Positions 1-6,356 of a stretch of 10,115 nt of DNA are shown one piece after another. Location: the NCBI GenBank assembly GCA_021202835.1, contig JAJQCI010000044.1:692-10806 (forward strand). Reading direction: 5' to 3'. The notes under the pieces were generated by a model. It was not told the DNA's origin. It was given only the letters and a program-made list of their open reading frames with translations, and did not search any database. The position numbers and the translations under genes were made by a program. Position 1 is the first letter of the stretch. Each line of letters begins with the position of its first letter. This stretch comes from Clostridiales bacterium. Lineage in GTDB: Bacteria; Bacillota; Clostridia; Lachnospirales; CAG-274.

Positions 1-83
1 CGTTAAGGGAATTGCAAAACGGCGGCAATTTTCAGTTTGACAGTGCAACAAAAGACCTTTTCAATGAGTTGTTCGAGAATTAA
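1..83 (+). CDS. C-terminal end of an unidentified plus-strand protein (partial)
   Basis: An open frame enters from the left edge (first full codon at 3) and ends with TAA at 81-83, giving about 26 residues that end in KDLFNELFEN. I do not recognise the family. Its reality is supported by the intrinsic terminator on the same strand 25 nt downstream (109-147). It is the only sizeable plus-strand coding signal, so it probably lies outside the minus-strand phage-like operon: either a host gene flanking the element or a separate cargo gene. No function can be given from so short a tail. Confidence 0.5.
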   Translation, partial: LRELQNGGNFQFDSATKDLFNELFEN

Positions 84-108
84 TTGCAGTGTGACCGCTT
101 TTAAAATG

Positions 109-147
109 CCGCTGTAGACTTCATACAGCTTTATCACAGCGGTTTTT
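109..147 (+). terminator. Intrinsic terminator after the left-edge gene
   Basis: CCGCTGT (109-115) pairs perfectly with ACAGCGG (136-142) and is followed at once by five T (143-147). The 20-nt loop contains a competing hairpin, GCTGTA (111-116) with TACAGC (124-129). It lies 25 nt after the stop codon at 81-83 and should end transcription of that gene. Confidence 0.6.
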
Positions 148-170
148 AGGCTTTTGACGTATAAATAATA

Positions 171-218
171 GTCTTAAAATAAAAATCGCTTAAAACGGCT
201 TTTAAAGGGCTTTAAGAC
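171..218. repeat. Nested inverted repeat, function unknown
   Basis: GTCTTAAA (171-178) pairs with TTTAAGAC (211-218). Inside the loop, TTAAAA and TTTTAA flank a CGGC tetraloop, giving a two-tier hairpin. There is no T-run on either side, so it is a poor terminator. It may be a folded non-coding element or simply an AT-rich coincidence. Confidence 0.35.
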
Positions 219-413
219 CAAATGCAGAAAACAGATGTATTTCTGTTTCTATCTTACTCATATAATTTTTGTTGTGATTTTGTTATGGTTTAACTTGCTG
301 AAAATTTATGTTTTCGCCGATAACAGCCCGAAAACCCCTTATTTGTGGGATTATTTAACTTGCTTGTAATTTGCTGTTTAGCTTTATTTAATAAAAAAGA
401 ACGTCCTAAAATA
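219..413. other. AT-rich non-coding stretch
   Basis: No credible coding frame with a ribosome site is visible. A weak hairpin (AAACAGA 229-235 with TCTGTTT 242-248) and an 11-nt direct repeat TTTAACTTGCT (289-299 and 354-364) are the only structures I see. If the minus-strand toxin-like mRNA runs past 449, it would end somewhere here, but no clear minus-strand terminator is visible. Confidence 0.4.
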
Positions 414-442
414 TTGACATTCTGCGAATAGTGTGTTATTAT
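414..442 (+). promoter_or_regulatory. Strong sigma-70 promoter for the antisense RNA
   Basis: A consensus -35 TTGACA (414-419) is separated by exactly 17 nt from a -10 TATTAT (437-442). Initiation is expected near 449. The only thing downstream before a strong terminator at 542 is a short RNA, so this promoter appears dedicated to a small RNA antisense to the minus-strand peptide gene. Confidence 0.72.
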
Positions 443-448
443 AAAATC

Positions 449-542
449 ACAAAAGGGAATTACCATATCAGCGGTTATGCCCCTTAAAGTATTACGATAT
501 TAACAACCGCTAAACTTTGCGAGGGCTTAGGCGGTTGTTTTT
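449..542 (+). ncRNA. Putative antisense (antitoxin) small RNA of about 94 nt
   Basis: A short transcript is bounded by a near-consensus promoter (414-442) and an intrinsic terminator (502-542). It is antisense to the last codons (527-542) and the 3' flank of the minus-strand hydrophobic-peptide gene. Its 5' part (468-484) has the same sequence, 16 of 17 bases, as the peptide mRNA 5' leader, so both could bind the same 3' segment of that mRNA. AGCGGTT (470-476) can also pair with AACCGCT (505-511), competing with the terminator stem. By analogy with Fst-, TxpA- and Hol_Tox-type modules, I infer it represses toxin translation or destabilises the mRNA. The exact 5' end is inferred from promoter spacing. 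Confidence 0.62.
502..542 (+). terminator. Intrinsic terminator of the antisense RNA
   Basis: AACAACCGC (502-510) pairs perfectly with GCGGTTGTT (531-539). The stem extends by TAA (511-513) with TTA (527-529) across one bulged G (530). A run of five T at 538-542 follows on the plus strand. The right arm is at the same time the coding end and stop codon of the minus-strand peptide gene. On the minus strand the hairpin lacks a proper T-run, so it is probably a one-way terminator. Confidence 0.75.
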
Positions 543-598
543 ATGATGTACAGAATAATTAGTACGAGGGTAAGGTATAATATAGCCTTCCAACTCAT
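527..598 (-). CDS. 23-residue hydrophobic membrane peptide, putative type I toxin
   Basis: ATG at 598-596, TAA at 529-527. The product begins MSWKAILYL and ends YIIKTTA. Residues about 5-19 are almost all hydrophobic and are flanked by Lys4 and Lys20, which predicts a single transmembrane helix. A strong site AAAGGGGG (613-606) sits 7 nt before the ATG, and a promoter TTGATT-17-TATAAT lies about 110-140 nt upstream, giving a leader of about 104 nt. The 3' end overlaps a convergent antisense RNA and its terminator. Size and layout match type I toxins such as Ibs, Fst or holin-like toxins, which insert in the membrane. The sequence itself is shorter than Fst or Hol_Tox peptides and lacks their usual lysine-rich tail, so family assignment is open. 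Toxicity is inference; the reading frame, signals and overlap are seen directly. Alternatively it is a regulatory leader peptide. Confidence 0.62.
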   Translation of the reverse strand: MSWKAILYLTLVLIILYIIKTTA

Positions 599-605
599 AA
601 AAGCA

Positions 606-643
606 CCCCCTTTCAAAATTGAATTTTGGTCAAAACCTCCTTT
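606..643 (-). promoter_or_regulatory. Double Shine-Dalgarno with palindrome in the toxin-like mRNA leader
   Basis: The leader holds two strong ribosome sites, AAAGGAGG (643-636) and AAAGGGGG (613-606), with a perfect 7-bp palindrome CAAAATT-C-AATTTTG (628-614 on the minus strand) between them. Only the second site is correctly spaced to the ATG at 598. The first has no well-placed start codon and could act as a ribosome standby site, a decoy, or the relic of a longer reading frame. In type I toxin mRNAs such structures control access of ribosomes. Confidence 0.5.
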
Positions 644-708
644 CAATCTTGACGGTAGGGGCATAACCGCCGAAACGCAAATTGATAACGCCCTTTTGCT
701 TGTAAATT

Positions 709-737
709 ATTATAACTTATGCAGTCCGATAAATCAA
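709..737 (-). promoter_or_regulatory. Sigma-70 promoter of the toxin-like gene
   Basis: Read on the minus strand: -35 TTGATT (737-732), 17-nt spacer, consensus -10 TATAAT (714-709). Start of transcription is expected near 702, which gives a leader of about 104 nt before the ATG at 598. The only downstream gene is the 23-codon peptide. Confidence 0.72.
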
Positions 738-808
738 CAATATTCTTGTTCCTTTGGCATATGATGTATATTATAAACCATATAGCCAAAAAGTTATAAC
801 ACATTGTT

Positions 809-850
809 TAAGCCTCTCCTAAAACCTTTAAGGGCTTCGGGAGAGGCTTA
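809..850. terminator. Long hairpin, possibly a weak bidirectional terminator
   Basis: TAAGCCTCTCC (809-819) pairs perfectly with GGAGAGGCTTA (840-850), an 11-bp stem with a 20-nt loop. The plus strand continues CTTTTATG and the minus strand AAACAATG, so neither gives a full T-run. The motif GGGAGAGGCTTA (839-850) recurs at 6357-6368. It lies between the toxin-like promoter and the small terminase gene, where it could insulate the phage operon from the toxin-like unit. Confidence 0.4.
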
Positions 851-896
851 CTTTTATGCCGTTATATTTTATATACCTGTTTAAGATAATCGGGCG

Positions 897-983
897 GTAA
901 CGGCTTTGTTACTTTTCCGAAAGTAACGCAATATGACTTTCGACATTATCCAATAAGTGGGATAATATCAAAAGTCTATTGCG
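897..983. other. Array of hairpins beyond the small terminase gene
   Basis: Three segments compete for pairing: GTAAC (897-901), GTTACTTT (908-915) and AAAGTAAC (920-927). The last two form a perfect 8-bp stem with a TCCG tetraloop. Next comes a long interrupted palindrome: CGCAATA (927-933) with TATTGCG (977-983), GACTTT (935-940) with AAAGTC (971-976), and ATTATCC (945-951) with GGATAAT (960-966). No T-run follows on either strand. Candidates are a terminator-like mRNA 3' structure, a REP/MITE-like element, or a packaging-related site next to the terminase gene. Confidence 0.5.
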
Positions 984-995
984 GTTTCGCTGCGC

Positions 996-1499
996 TCAAC
1001 AATTTTCATCTTCCTTTTTTGGCAAATATATATTTACCTGTGCACTGTAGTTGTTTATATCTTCCGTAGGTTCACCGCTGCCAACGCTCGTTTTTTCCTC
1101 AATATCAGCCCGGTTAAGTCTTTCAAGTTCTATTGCAAACTTCATAAACTCTTTTATGTCCTTTGGTGTCATATCAAGAATAGACAAGGCTCTGAAAGCT
1201 TTAAGGGACTTGTCCTGCACCTCTACCGACATATCAATATGCCGCTTTATCATTTCTTTCCGCTCTTTGACAGCCTGAGCTTTTGCTTCTTTTTCAAGTT
1301 CATTGTCGTAAATTAAGACACGTTCTTCCCAGAAATATTTGTCTTTCCAGCGGTCGATTAAACTCCTACTTTTTTCCAACTCTTTTACTACTGCCGAAAC
1401 AGTCCTTTTGTTGCCTAAATCCCGGTAAATTCCGAAAGCCTCATAAGCTTTTTCGCTTTCACCTTTTTGCCTCTCCCAGGGCTTATCTGTCCATTCCAT
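996..1499 (-). CDS. Probable phage terminase small subunit
   Basis: This 167-residue protein resembles Firmicutes phage proteins annotated as small terminase subunits. The N-terminus MEWTDKPWERQKGES leads into a helix-turn-helix around residues 33-60 (RTVSAVVKELEKSRSLIDRW), followed by a WEERVLIYDNEL stretch and a helical segment. Small terminases recognise the packaging site on concatemeric DNA and hand it to the ATPase/nuclease large subunit. AAGGAGAGGGGG precedes the ATG and fixes the start. The gene follows the tape measure gene by 35 nt and probably shares its transcript. The place is abnormal: in phages this gene precedes the large terminase, portal and head genes, none of which are here. 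Identification is by pattern only; another HTH phage protein is possible. Confidence 0.65.
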   Translation of the reverse strand: MEWTDKPWERQKGESEKAYEAFGIYRDLGNKRTVSAVVKELEKSRSLIDRWKDKYFWEERVLIYDNELEKEAKAQAVKERKEMIKRHIDMSVEVQDKSLKAFRALSILDMTPKDIKEFMKFAIELERLNRADIEEKTSVGSGEPTEDINNYSAQVNIYLPKKEDENC

Positions 1500-1534
1500 T
1501 TACCCCCTCTCCTTACTGAGCTGTTTTTATGCTG

Positions 1535-4500
1535 TCAAGCATTTCCTTTTGCCGGCATATTGCTGAAAATCTGTTTTAATGTTGTTGAAAGCTGCCTTAA
1601 TAAATCGTCTCCTGCTTCTTTGCATTTTTCTTTTATAATCTCTGCCATAGTTTCTGTATTTTCAGTACCGCTGCCGCTGCCGTTATACTCAATATTAACT
1701 TGCGGCATAGTCAAAGAAATATTCATACCTGTGTTTGTATCACCTGTAATTATGGGAATGTCACTTGTTTCTGTTTCGCTTTCACTGCCTATAATGCCTC
1801 CGTCGGCGTACGGAACAGCCCCTAAATAACGCCCTGCTTCAAGCCATAAATCAAGCCCTCTGTCGCTCTTTGAAGCGGAAAGAGGAATTATAGCCTCCGG
1901 TCCTGCTTCTGCTACAATTCCCATATGGGGTCTTGTCATTATACCGCCGTCGGCGTGGAATGTAGCTTTTCTTGACATTGCAAGGTCTATGCCGCTTGAA
2001 ACTGAATCCGTCTGTAAAGCAGCTGCAACCGCTGAGGCTGTTTCCCTTGCGGCAGCTACTGCTATATCTTTGCCCTTATTAAGAGCTTGAATATAATTTG
2101 ACATTGTGTTTTCTGCTGCTGTATATGCTTCGGTACTTTTATCAAGATTGTTTACAATGCCCTCCATATCTGAGCCGAATTGCTCCAATTGCTGAGTTAA
2201 ACCGCTTTGCCAGTCTGCCATTTCTCCGGCTGTTTCTTCCTGTATTGCTTGAGCTTCCGAAAATTTTTGAGCCATTTCTTTTACGTATTGACCGCCTGTA
2301 GTTTGAACATCCTGTGCCATACTGTTTAAAAGCCCTGCAGCCTGTTCAGTTCCGCTTTGAGCGTATGCCATTAATTCATCATACTGGGTCTGCGTTATGC
2401 CTAAATCAGTTGCTGATATTCCCTTAAGTATTGCCACATTATCAGCATAATTAGTCCAATAAGCAATCTGACTGTCAAGAGCCGCTGTTGCAGCCTCTAC
2501 GGTTGCGCTTGCGTCTGCCTGTGCTTGGTCAAACAATCCGAATTGCCCTTGAAAGCTCTCCAAAGCAGAATTATAAAATTCATCATAAGCAGCAGAGGCA
2601 GCTGCAAGCCCTGTTGTAAATTCGTCCGCTTTGCCTGTCAAACCCTCAAAACCTGTTATAACTGTATCGGCAGCGTCGCCGCCCTCTCTCAACACATCTA
2701 TAAAGGCGTCGGTTTGTTCAGTGGTATAGCCTAATGTATCGCAATAGTCCCTAATTCCGTTTTCAAGCTCTGCAACCGCTTCCCGATTGCTGGTTTCGTC
2801 TGCTTCCATTTCCTGCATTTTAGCCTGAGCTTCATTCCATTCGGTATCGTTTTTTCTGCCTCCGGCAATACCAAAAGTAAATTCACTTGCAAGCATACCC
2901 CAATAATGATTTTGGTTATAGTTTTCGTCTATGTCCTTAAAATTAAATCTTGCGGCGGTTGCTTCTGCTATGCTTTCGTTAAGGGTTTCCCTTGCTTCTT
3001 GATATTTGCCTACAGCTCCGACAAGGGCGTCAGAGGCTGCTTCTCTTTTTGCGGTATTTGCTTCCTGTATAATCCGGGAATATATTTCTTGCTGAGAAAG
3101 ATTCAGTTTGCCTGTTGTCCTGTCAAGCGTAAGATTTAAACCCGAATATGAACCGTTCAAAGTATCAACCATACTTTGCATAGACCGCAATTCCGTTGTT
3201 GTATGACTTGACTTTCCCGAAAGAGCCGCCAGTTGTGCAGCTACCGCTTTTGAACCGTATTCAAGCTGTTCAGTTGATGATATGGATTCATCATAGGTAT
3301 TTCTTATATTTTCAACAGCCGTTTTCAATGCTTCGGCTTCACTTGTATAATCACCTATGGTTTTTTTACCGCTTTCAAAACTTGCCGAAAGTTCATCAAT
3401 TTGTATTTTGAGTGCATAGGCTTCTTCGGTGTTTGCTTTTCCGCTGTCAGCCAGTTCATCATATTGTGCCTGTAAGTCTTTAAGTTCATTTTCCTGCCTC
3501 TGAGAGGAAACAGACAATTTTTCCGTTACATCTCTTGCTTCCTTTACCTTTTCGGAAAAATATGTAACAGCCGCTGCTACTCCGGATATTACCCCTGCCA
3601 CTATAGCAAATGGGCCTAACGCAACATTTATAGCAACACCTAAAGCCGTTGTAACTGTCGTCGCAACTGTTGTCGCCGCTGTATATACTGCTTCGGCAGC
3701 CGCCGCCACCGCAAAAGCCGCCGCTGCACCGCCCATTATTCCGGTAAAGGTTAAAACCGCTCTGGTTGCAACCGGGTGTTCCTCTGCAAGATTCGTCAAA
3801 ACCGTAAGGGCTTTATTCGCTCCATTATAAAAGCCTTCAAAGGCTCCCGACAAATTATCGCCTACGGCAATTTTTAAATTGTTGGCAGCATTAATCATAT
3901 CTTCTTTAGCGTCTGCTACGGTATTGTCCATTTTTGAAAAAGCTGCTTCTGTTGCTCCGGCTGAATTTTGCATTGCCTTAAGGGTTTCGTTATATTCCTC
4001 TGAGCCTGCATTTAAAAGACTTAATGCTCCGACGCCTGCCTCTTGACTGCTCCAAAGTTCATTAAATTTTGTAGCATTATTATCCACGCTTTCACCCAAT
4101 ACTGCCAAAACATCACCGAGGGAATATCCGGCTTCTGACAACTGTGCAAAAGTCTGACCTGTTTGTTCTGAAAGTACAGCTGATACTGTACTTCCGCTGT
4201 CACCCAGTTCATTAAGCATACTCTTCAAATACGTGCTTGCTTCGGCTGTCGCTATACCGCCTTTTGTGAGTTCCGCATAGGCAGACATAAGATTGTCCAT
4301 TTCCACATTATAGGCGGCTGCAACAGGGATAACACGACCTACGCTTTGCGCCAACTGGTCAACGGTTGTTTTACCTAAATTCTGCGTTGTAATAAGCATA
4401 TTTGCTATATCTTCGGCGTTCTCTGCTGATTTTCCGTAAGCATTTATAGTTGTGGTAAGCACATCAACCGCCGTTGCCGCCTCTGTAAAACCGCCTATTG

Positions 4501-5572
4501 CTAATTTTGTAGCCGTTCCTGTAAACGAAACGGCATTTGCGGTGTCTATGCCTGCCGATATAGCTTGATATGAAGCCTCTGACAGGTCATTTACGCTTTC
4601 GCCTATTTCACCGGATAAGCCTGTTATTTCGGACTTTAAAGAGCTTAAATCAATGCTGCTTGTATCTGCAATGGTAGATAATTTTGCAAGGCTTACGCCG
4701 TATTCTTCTGAAAGCTCTGCACATTCCATCATTGCAGAGGCAATTTCAGTAAAAAGCTTTACTATTCCGGCGGCTGCCAGTGCAGAAGCTACGGAATTAA
4801 CAGCGGAAACGGTTGAATTACCCCATTGATTTGATTCTCTTTCAGCCTGTGATGTAGCGTCTGTTAATTCTTTGGCGGCTTGGGTAGCCTGTTGTTCCGC
4901 TGATACAAGTTCTGCTTCTGCATTCTTAACCTGTGAAGCAGCCGTTTTTATTTCATTTAGGTTTTGAGCCTCTTCTTCCATTGTCTTTATATGATTTTCT
5001 TCGGCGGCTTTAACCTTAAGCGTTGCCCTCTCTATTTCTTCCTCGGTTGATTTCTTATTTTCTTTTACTTTGATAAGATTTTCTTCGGCTGTTTTAAGTT
5101 TAAGGGCGGCCTGTTCTGTTTTCTCCGAAAGCTCTTCACTTCTTTCCATAGCCGCAACATAATTTTCAGTAGCTTCAGCAGCATTTATATACGTATCTCC
5201 CAGCCTTGTTAAAGCCTCTTTTGCCTTGTTATTTGCTGTGGTATACCTCTCCACTGTTTCGGATGATAAATTTTCTGTATTCAGTCTTTCCATTGTATCA
5301 GAACAGCTTGAAATAGTTTCCCTTAACTGGTTAAAGCTGTCTCTGCCTGTATTCATAATAGGCCCCAATCTTTCAAGAGCTGTTATGGCTGATTCTATTT
5401 GCTGCATATCGCCTATTGTAAGCTCTTTCCCCGACAGCTTGTTCAATTGTGCTTCGGTTCTTTCAACAGCTTTTCCGAAAGCGTCCAACGTTTTTGTCGC
5501 TCTTTCCGTTCCGCCGCTTGTTAAGTCATTCACTTCAATAGGTATCTCTATTTTAAAAACTTCATTAGCCAT
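1535..5572 (-). CDS. Phage tail tape measure protein (TP901 type)
   Basis: The 1345-residue protein sets tail length in long-tailed phages and helps pass DNA through the cell envelope. Residues about 60-250 are a charged coiled coil with two near-repeats of a LK-K-AEEN motif. Residues about 285-590 are the TP901 core (LSTIADTSS, LTTTINAYGKSAENAEDIAN, AYAELTKGGIATAEASTYLK). About 600-675 is an Ala/Val/Thr-rich hydrophobic segment suited to membrane insertion. The C-terminus has the hallmark GGIMTRPHMGIVAEAGPEAI followed by IPLS (about 1209-1232). With the family rule of about 0.15 nm per residue the tail would be near 200 nm. AAAGGAGG sits 7 nt before the ATG, and a strong promoter overlaps the end of the upstream gene. 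The frame is intact over 4 kb, which argues against simple prophage decay. No tail tube, chaperone or distal tail genes accompany it. Confidence 0.95.
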   Translation of the reverse strand: MANEVFKIEIPIEVNDLTSGGTERATKTLDAFGKAVERTEAQLNKLSGKELTIGDMQQIESAITALERLGPIMNTGRDSFNQLRETISSCSDTMERLNTENLSSETVERYTTANNKAKEALTRLGDTYINAAEATENYVAAMERSEELSEKTEQAALKLKTAEENLIKVKENKKSTEEEIERATLKVKAAEENHIKTMEEEAQNLNEIKTAASQVKNAEAELVSAEQQATQAAKELTDATSQAERESNQWGNSTVSAVNSVASALAAAGIVKLFTEIASAMMECAELSEEYGVSLAKLSTIADTSSIDLSSLKSEITGLSGEIGESVNDLSEASYQAISAGIDTANAVSFTGTATKLAIGGFTEAATAVDVLTTTINAYGKSAENAEDIANMLITTQNLGKTTVDQLAQSVGRVIPVAAAYNVEMDNLMSAYAELTKGGIATAEASTYLKSMLNELGDSGSTVSAVLSEQTGQTFAQLSEAGYSLGDVLAVLGESVDNNATKFNELWSSQEAGVGALSLLNAGSEEYNETLKAMQNSAGATEAAFSKMDNTVADAKEDMINAANNLKIAVGDNLSGAFEGFYNGANKALTVLTNLAEEHPVATRAVLTFTGIMGGAAAAFAVAAAAEAVYTAATTVATTVTTALGVAINVALGPFAIVAGVISGVAAAVTYFSEKVKEARDVTEKLSVSSQRQENELKDLQAQYDELADSGKANTEEAYALKIQIDELSASFESGKKTIGDYTSEAEALKTAVENIRNTYDESISSTEQLEYGSKAVAAQLAALSGKSSHTTTELRSMQSMVDTLNGSYSGLNLTLDRTTGKLNLSQQEIYSRIIQEANTAKREAASDALVGAVGKYQEARETLNESIAEATAARFNFKDIDENYNQNHYWGMLASEFTFGIAGGRKNDTEWNEAQAKMQEMEADETSNREAVAELENGIRDYCDTLGYTTEQTDAFIDVLREGGDAADTVITGFEGLTGKADEFTTGLAAASAAYDEFYNSALESFQGQFGLFDQAQADASATVEAATAALDSQIAYWTNYADNVAILKGISATDLGITQTQYDELMAYAQSGTEQAAGLLNSMAQDVQTTGGQYVKEMAQKFSEAQAIQEETAGEMADWQSGLTQQLEQFGSDMEGIVNNLDKSTEAYTAAENTMSNYIQALNKGKDIAVAAARETASAVAAALQTDSVSSGIDLAMSRKATFHADGGIMTRPHMGIVAEAGPEAIIPLSASKSDRGLDLWLEAGRYLGAVPYADGGIIGSESETETSDIPIITGDTNTGMNISLTMPQVNIEYNGSGSGTENTETMAEIIKEKCKEAGDDLLRQLSTTLKQIFSNMPAKGNA

Positions 5573-5597
5573 TATTTTGCCTCCTTTCCTTGCGGAT

Positions 5598-5627
5598 ATT
5601 GTAACACCATTTGTTTTACGCTGTCAA
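5598..5627 (-). promoter_or_regulatory. Strong extended -10 promoter for the tape measure gene
   Basis: On the minus strand, consensus -35 TTGACA (5627-5622), 18-nt spacer, then TGT followed by -10 TACAAT (5603-5598), which makes an extended -10. The -35 lies inside the last codons of the rha-like gene. Transcription near 5591 would give a leader of only about 19 nt containing AAAGGAGG, directly ahead of the ATG at 5572. The tape measure and small terminase genes can thus be expressed apart from the early operon. Confidence 0.68.
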
Positions 5628-6296
5628 CAGGTGTTGTTCAGACAATAGGCGGTCTTTATATTGTTCCAAATAATTTTTGCGGTCTTTATAATCGGGAAAG
5701 AGCCTTAAAAATGTTATATCGGCTCTTTGCAGTTCATTCAGCAAATATAATTGTGATTCGGTCAAATATGGACGTATTGTTTCCCCTTTCGGAATTTTGT
5801 TTAATTCCCTAAATTCCTTTGCCGTCATACCTAAAGCAATTTTATTTACAAGGTTACATTCGTTGGAATAGTGGTAGGGCTGCGGATTTTCGTGTAAAAG
5901 TTTTATGTTATCCGTAAGCAGCGGAAAATCTGACTTTGCCTCTGATAATGCTTTTATATGATTTTCCATTTCGTTAAACCGTTTTATATACAATTCTTTG
6001 AACCTGTTAGCCTTTGCCCCGGTATAGCCCATAACAAGCATTGTAAAACCGTCTCTTGTTATTGCATACGCTTTTTGTTTTCTGTTCCAACTGTCAACAT
6101 ATGAGGTCGGCTCAAAATTGAGCCGATTAAATTCTTCACTTAATCCGGATTTGGGGTCAATAAGGCTTTCAATATCCCTTAAAACGTTTTTGTGTTCCTT
6201 TTCAAAAAACTTAGCCACAAACAGGCTGTCGGCTCTTGCAGTTTCTTTTCCGTCCGCAAATACGCCGTATTCGTCTTTTTTTATTAATTCTTTCAT
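5616..6296 (-). CDS. Rha family phage regulatory protein
   Basis: The protein has 226 residues. Residues about 16-112 form the Rha domain: DSLFVAKFFEKEHKNVLRDI, then YAITRDGFTMLVMGYTGAKA and a basic helix ending KRFNEMENHI. Residues about 130-215 form a second helical domain (LLHENPQPYHYSNECNLVNK, MTAKEFRELNKI) seen in other two-domain Rha proteins. Rha proteins are temperate-phage DNA-binding regulators, first linked to interference with phage growth in hosts lacking IHF; their exact target is not known. AAAGGA about 11 nt before the ATG supports this start. A hairpin at 6357-6378 separates it from the preceding gene, and the tape measure promoter overlaps its last codons, so it sits at the boundary between early and late-type genes. 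Confidence 0.88.
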   Translation of the reverse strand: MKELIKKDEYGVFADGKETARADSLFVAKFFEKEHKNVLRDIESLIDPKSGLSEEFNRLNFEPTSYVDSWNRKQKAYAITRDGFTMLVMGYTGAKANRFKELYIKRFNEMENHIKALSEAKSDFPLLTDNIKLLHENPQPYHYSNECNLVNKIALGMTAKEFRELNKIPKGETIRPYLTESQLYLLNELQRADITFLRLFPDYKDRKNYLEQYKDRLLSEQHLLTA

Positions 6297-6356
6297 TGCT
6301 TTTATTTTCCTTTCCCGGTAAACCCGATTTTTAAGGCTTAATTAATAAAAGAATAT

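Larger units (their letters stand above)
468..673. repeat. 17-bp inverted repeat flanking the toxin-like gene
   Basis: The arm at 468-484 (core GCGGTTATGCCCCT, 471-484) is repeated in inverted orientation at 657-673, with 16 of 17 bases matching and the mismatch becoming G-U in RNA. In the minus-strand mRNA the 5' leader arm can therefore pair with the arm beyond the stop codon, closing the whole coding region into a long-range structure. This pairing is typical of metabolically stable, poorly translated type I toxin mRNAs. Confidence 0.7.

Noticed and set aside
154..180. Promoter-like TTGACG with TAAAAT on the plus strand
   Set aside because: The spacer is only 15 nt and nothing follows that would need a promoter. 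In AT-rich DNA such matches are expected by chance.
202..261. 19-codon minus-strand frame MSKIETEIHLFSAFGLKAL
   Set aside because: There is no Shine-Dalgarno sequence (the upstream sequence is A/T only), it overlaps an inverted repeat, and it shows no hydrophobic or other toxin-like feature.
289..364. 11-nt direct repeat TTTAACTTGCT as possible attachment site
   Set aside because: Both copies are only 65 nt apart in AT-rich DNA with no integrase nearby. An att core would need its partner at the far end of the element, outside the window.
543..764. 73-codon plus-strand reading frame starting ATGATGTAC
   Set aside because: It lies opposite the 23-codon hydrophobic-peptide gene and its leader, begins right after the small-RNA terminator T-run, and has no ribosome site or recognisable composition. 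It is best read as a shadow.
4021..4212. 63-codon minus-strand frame inside the tape measure gene
   Set aside because: It is a different frame within a clearly coding, intact 4-kb gene, with no ribosome site and no recognisable domain.
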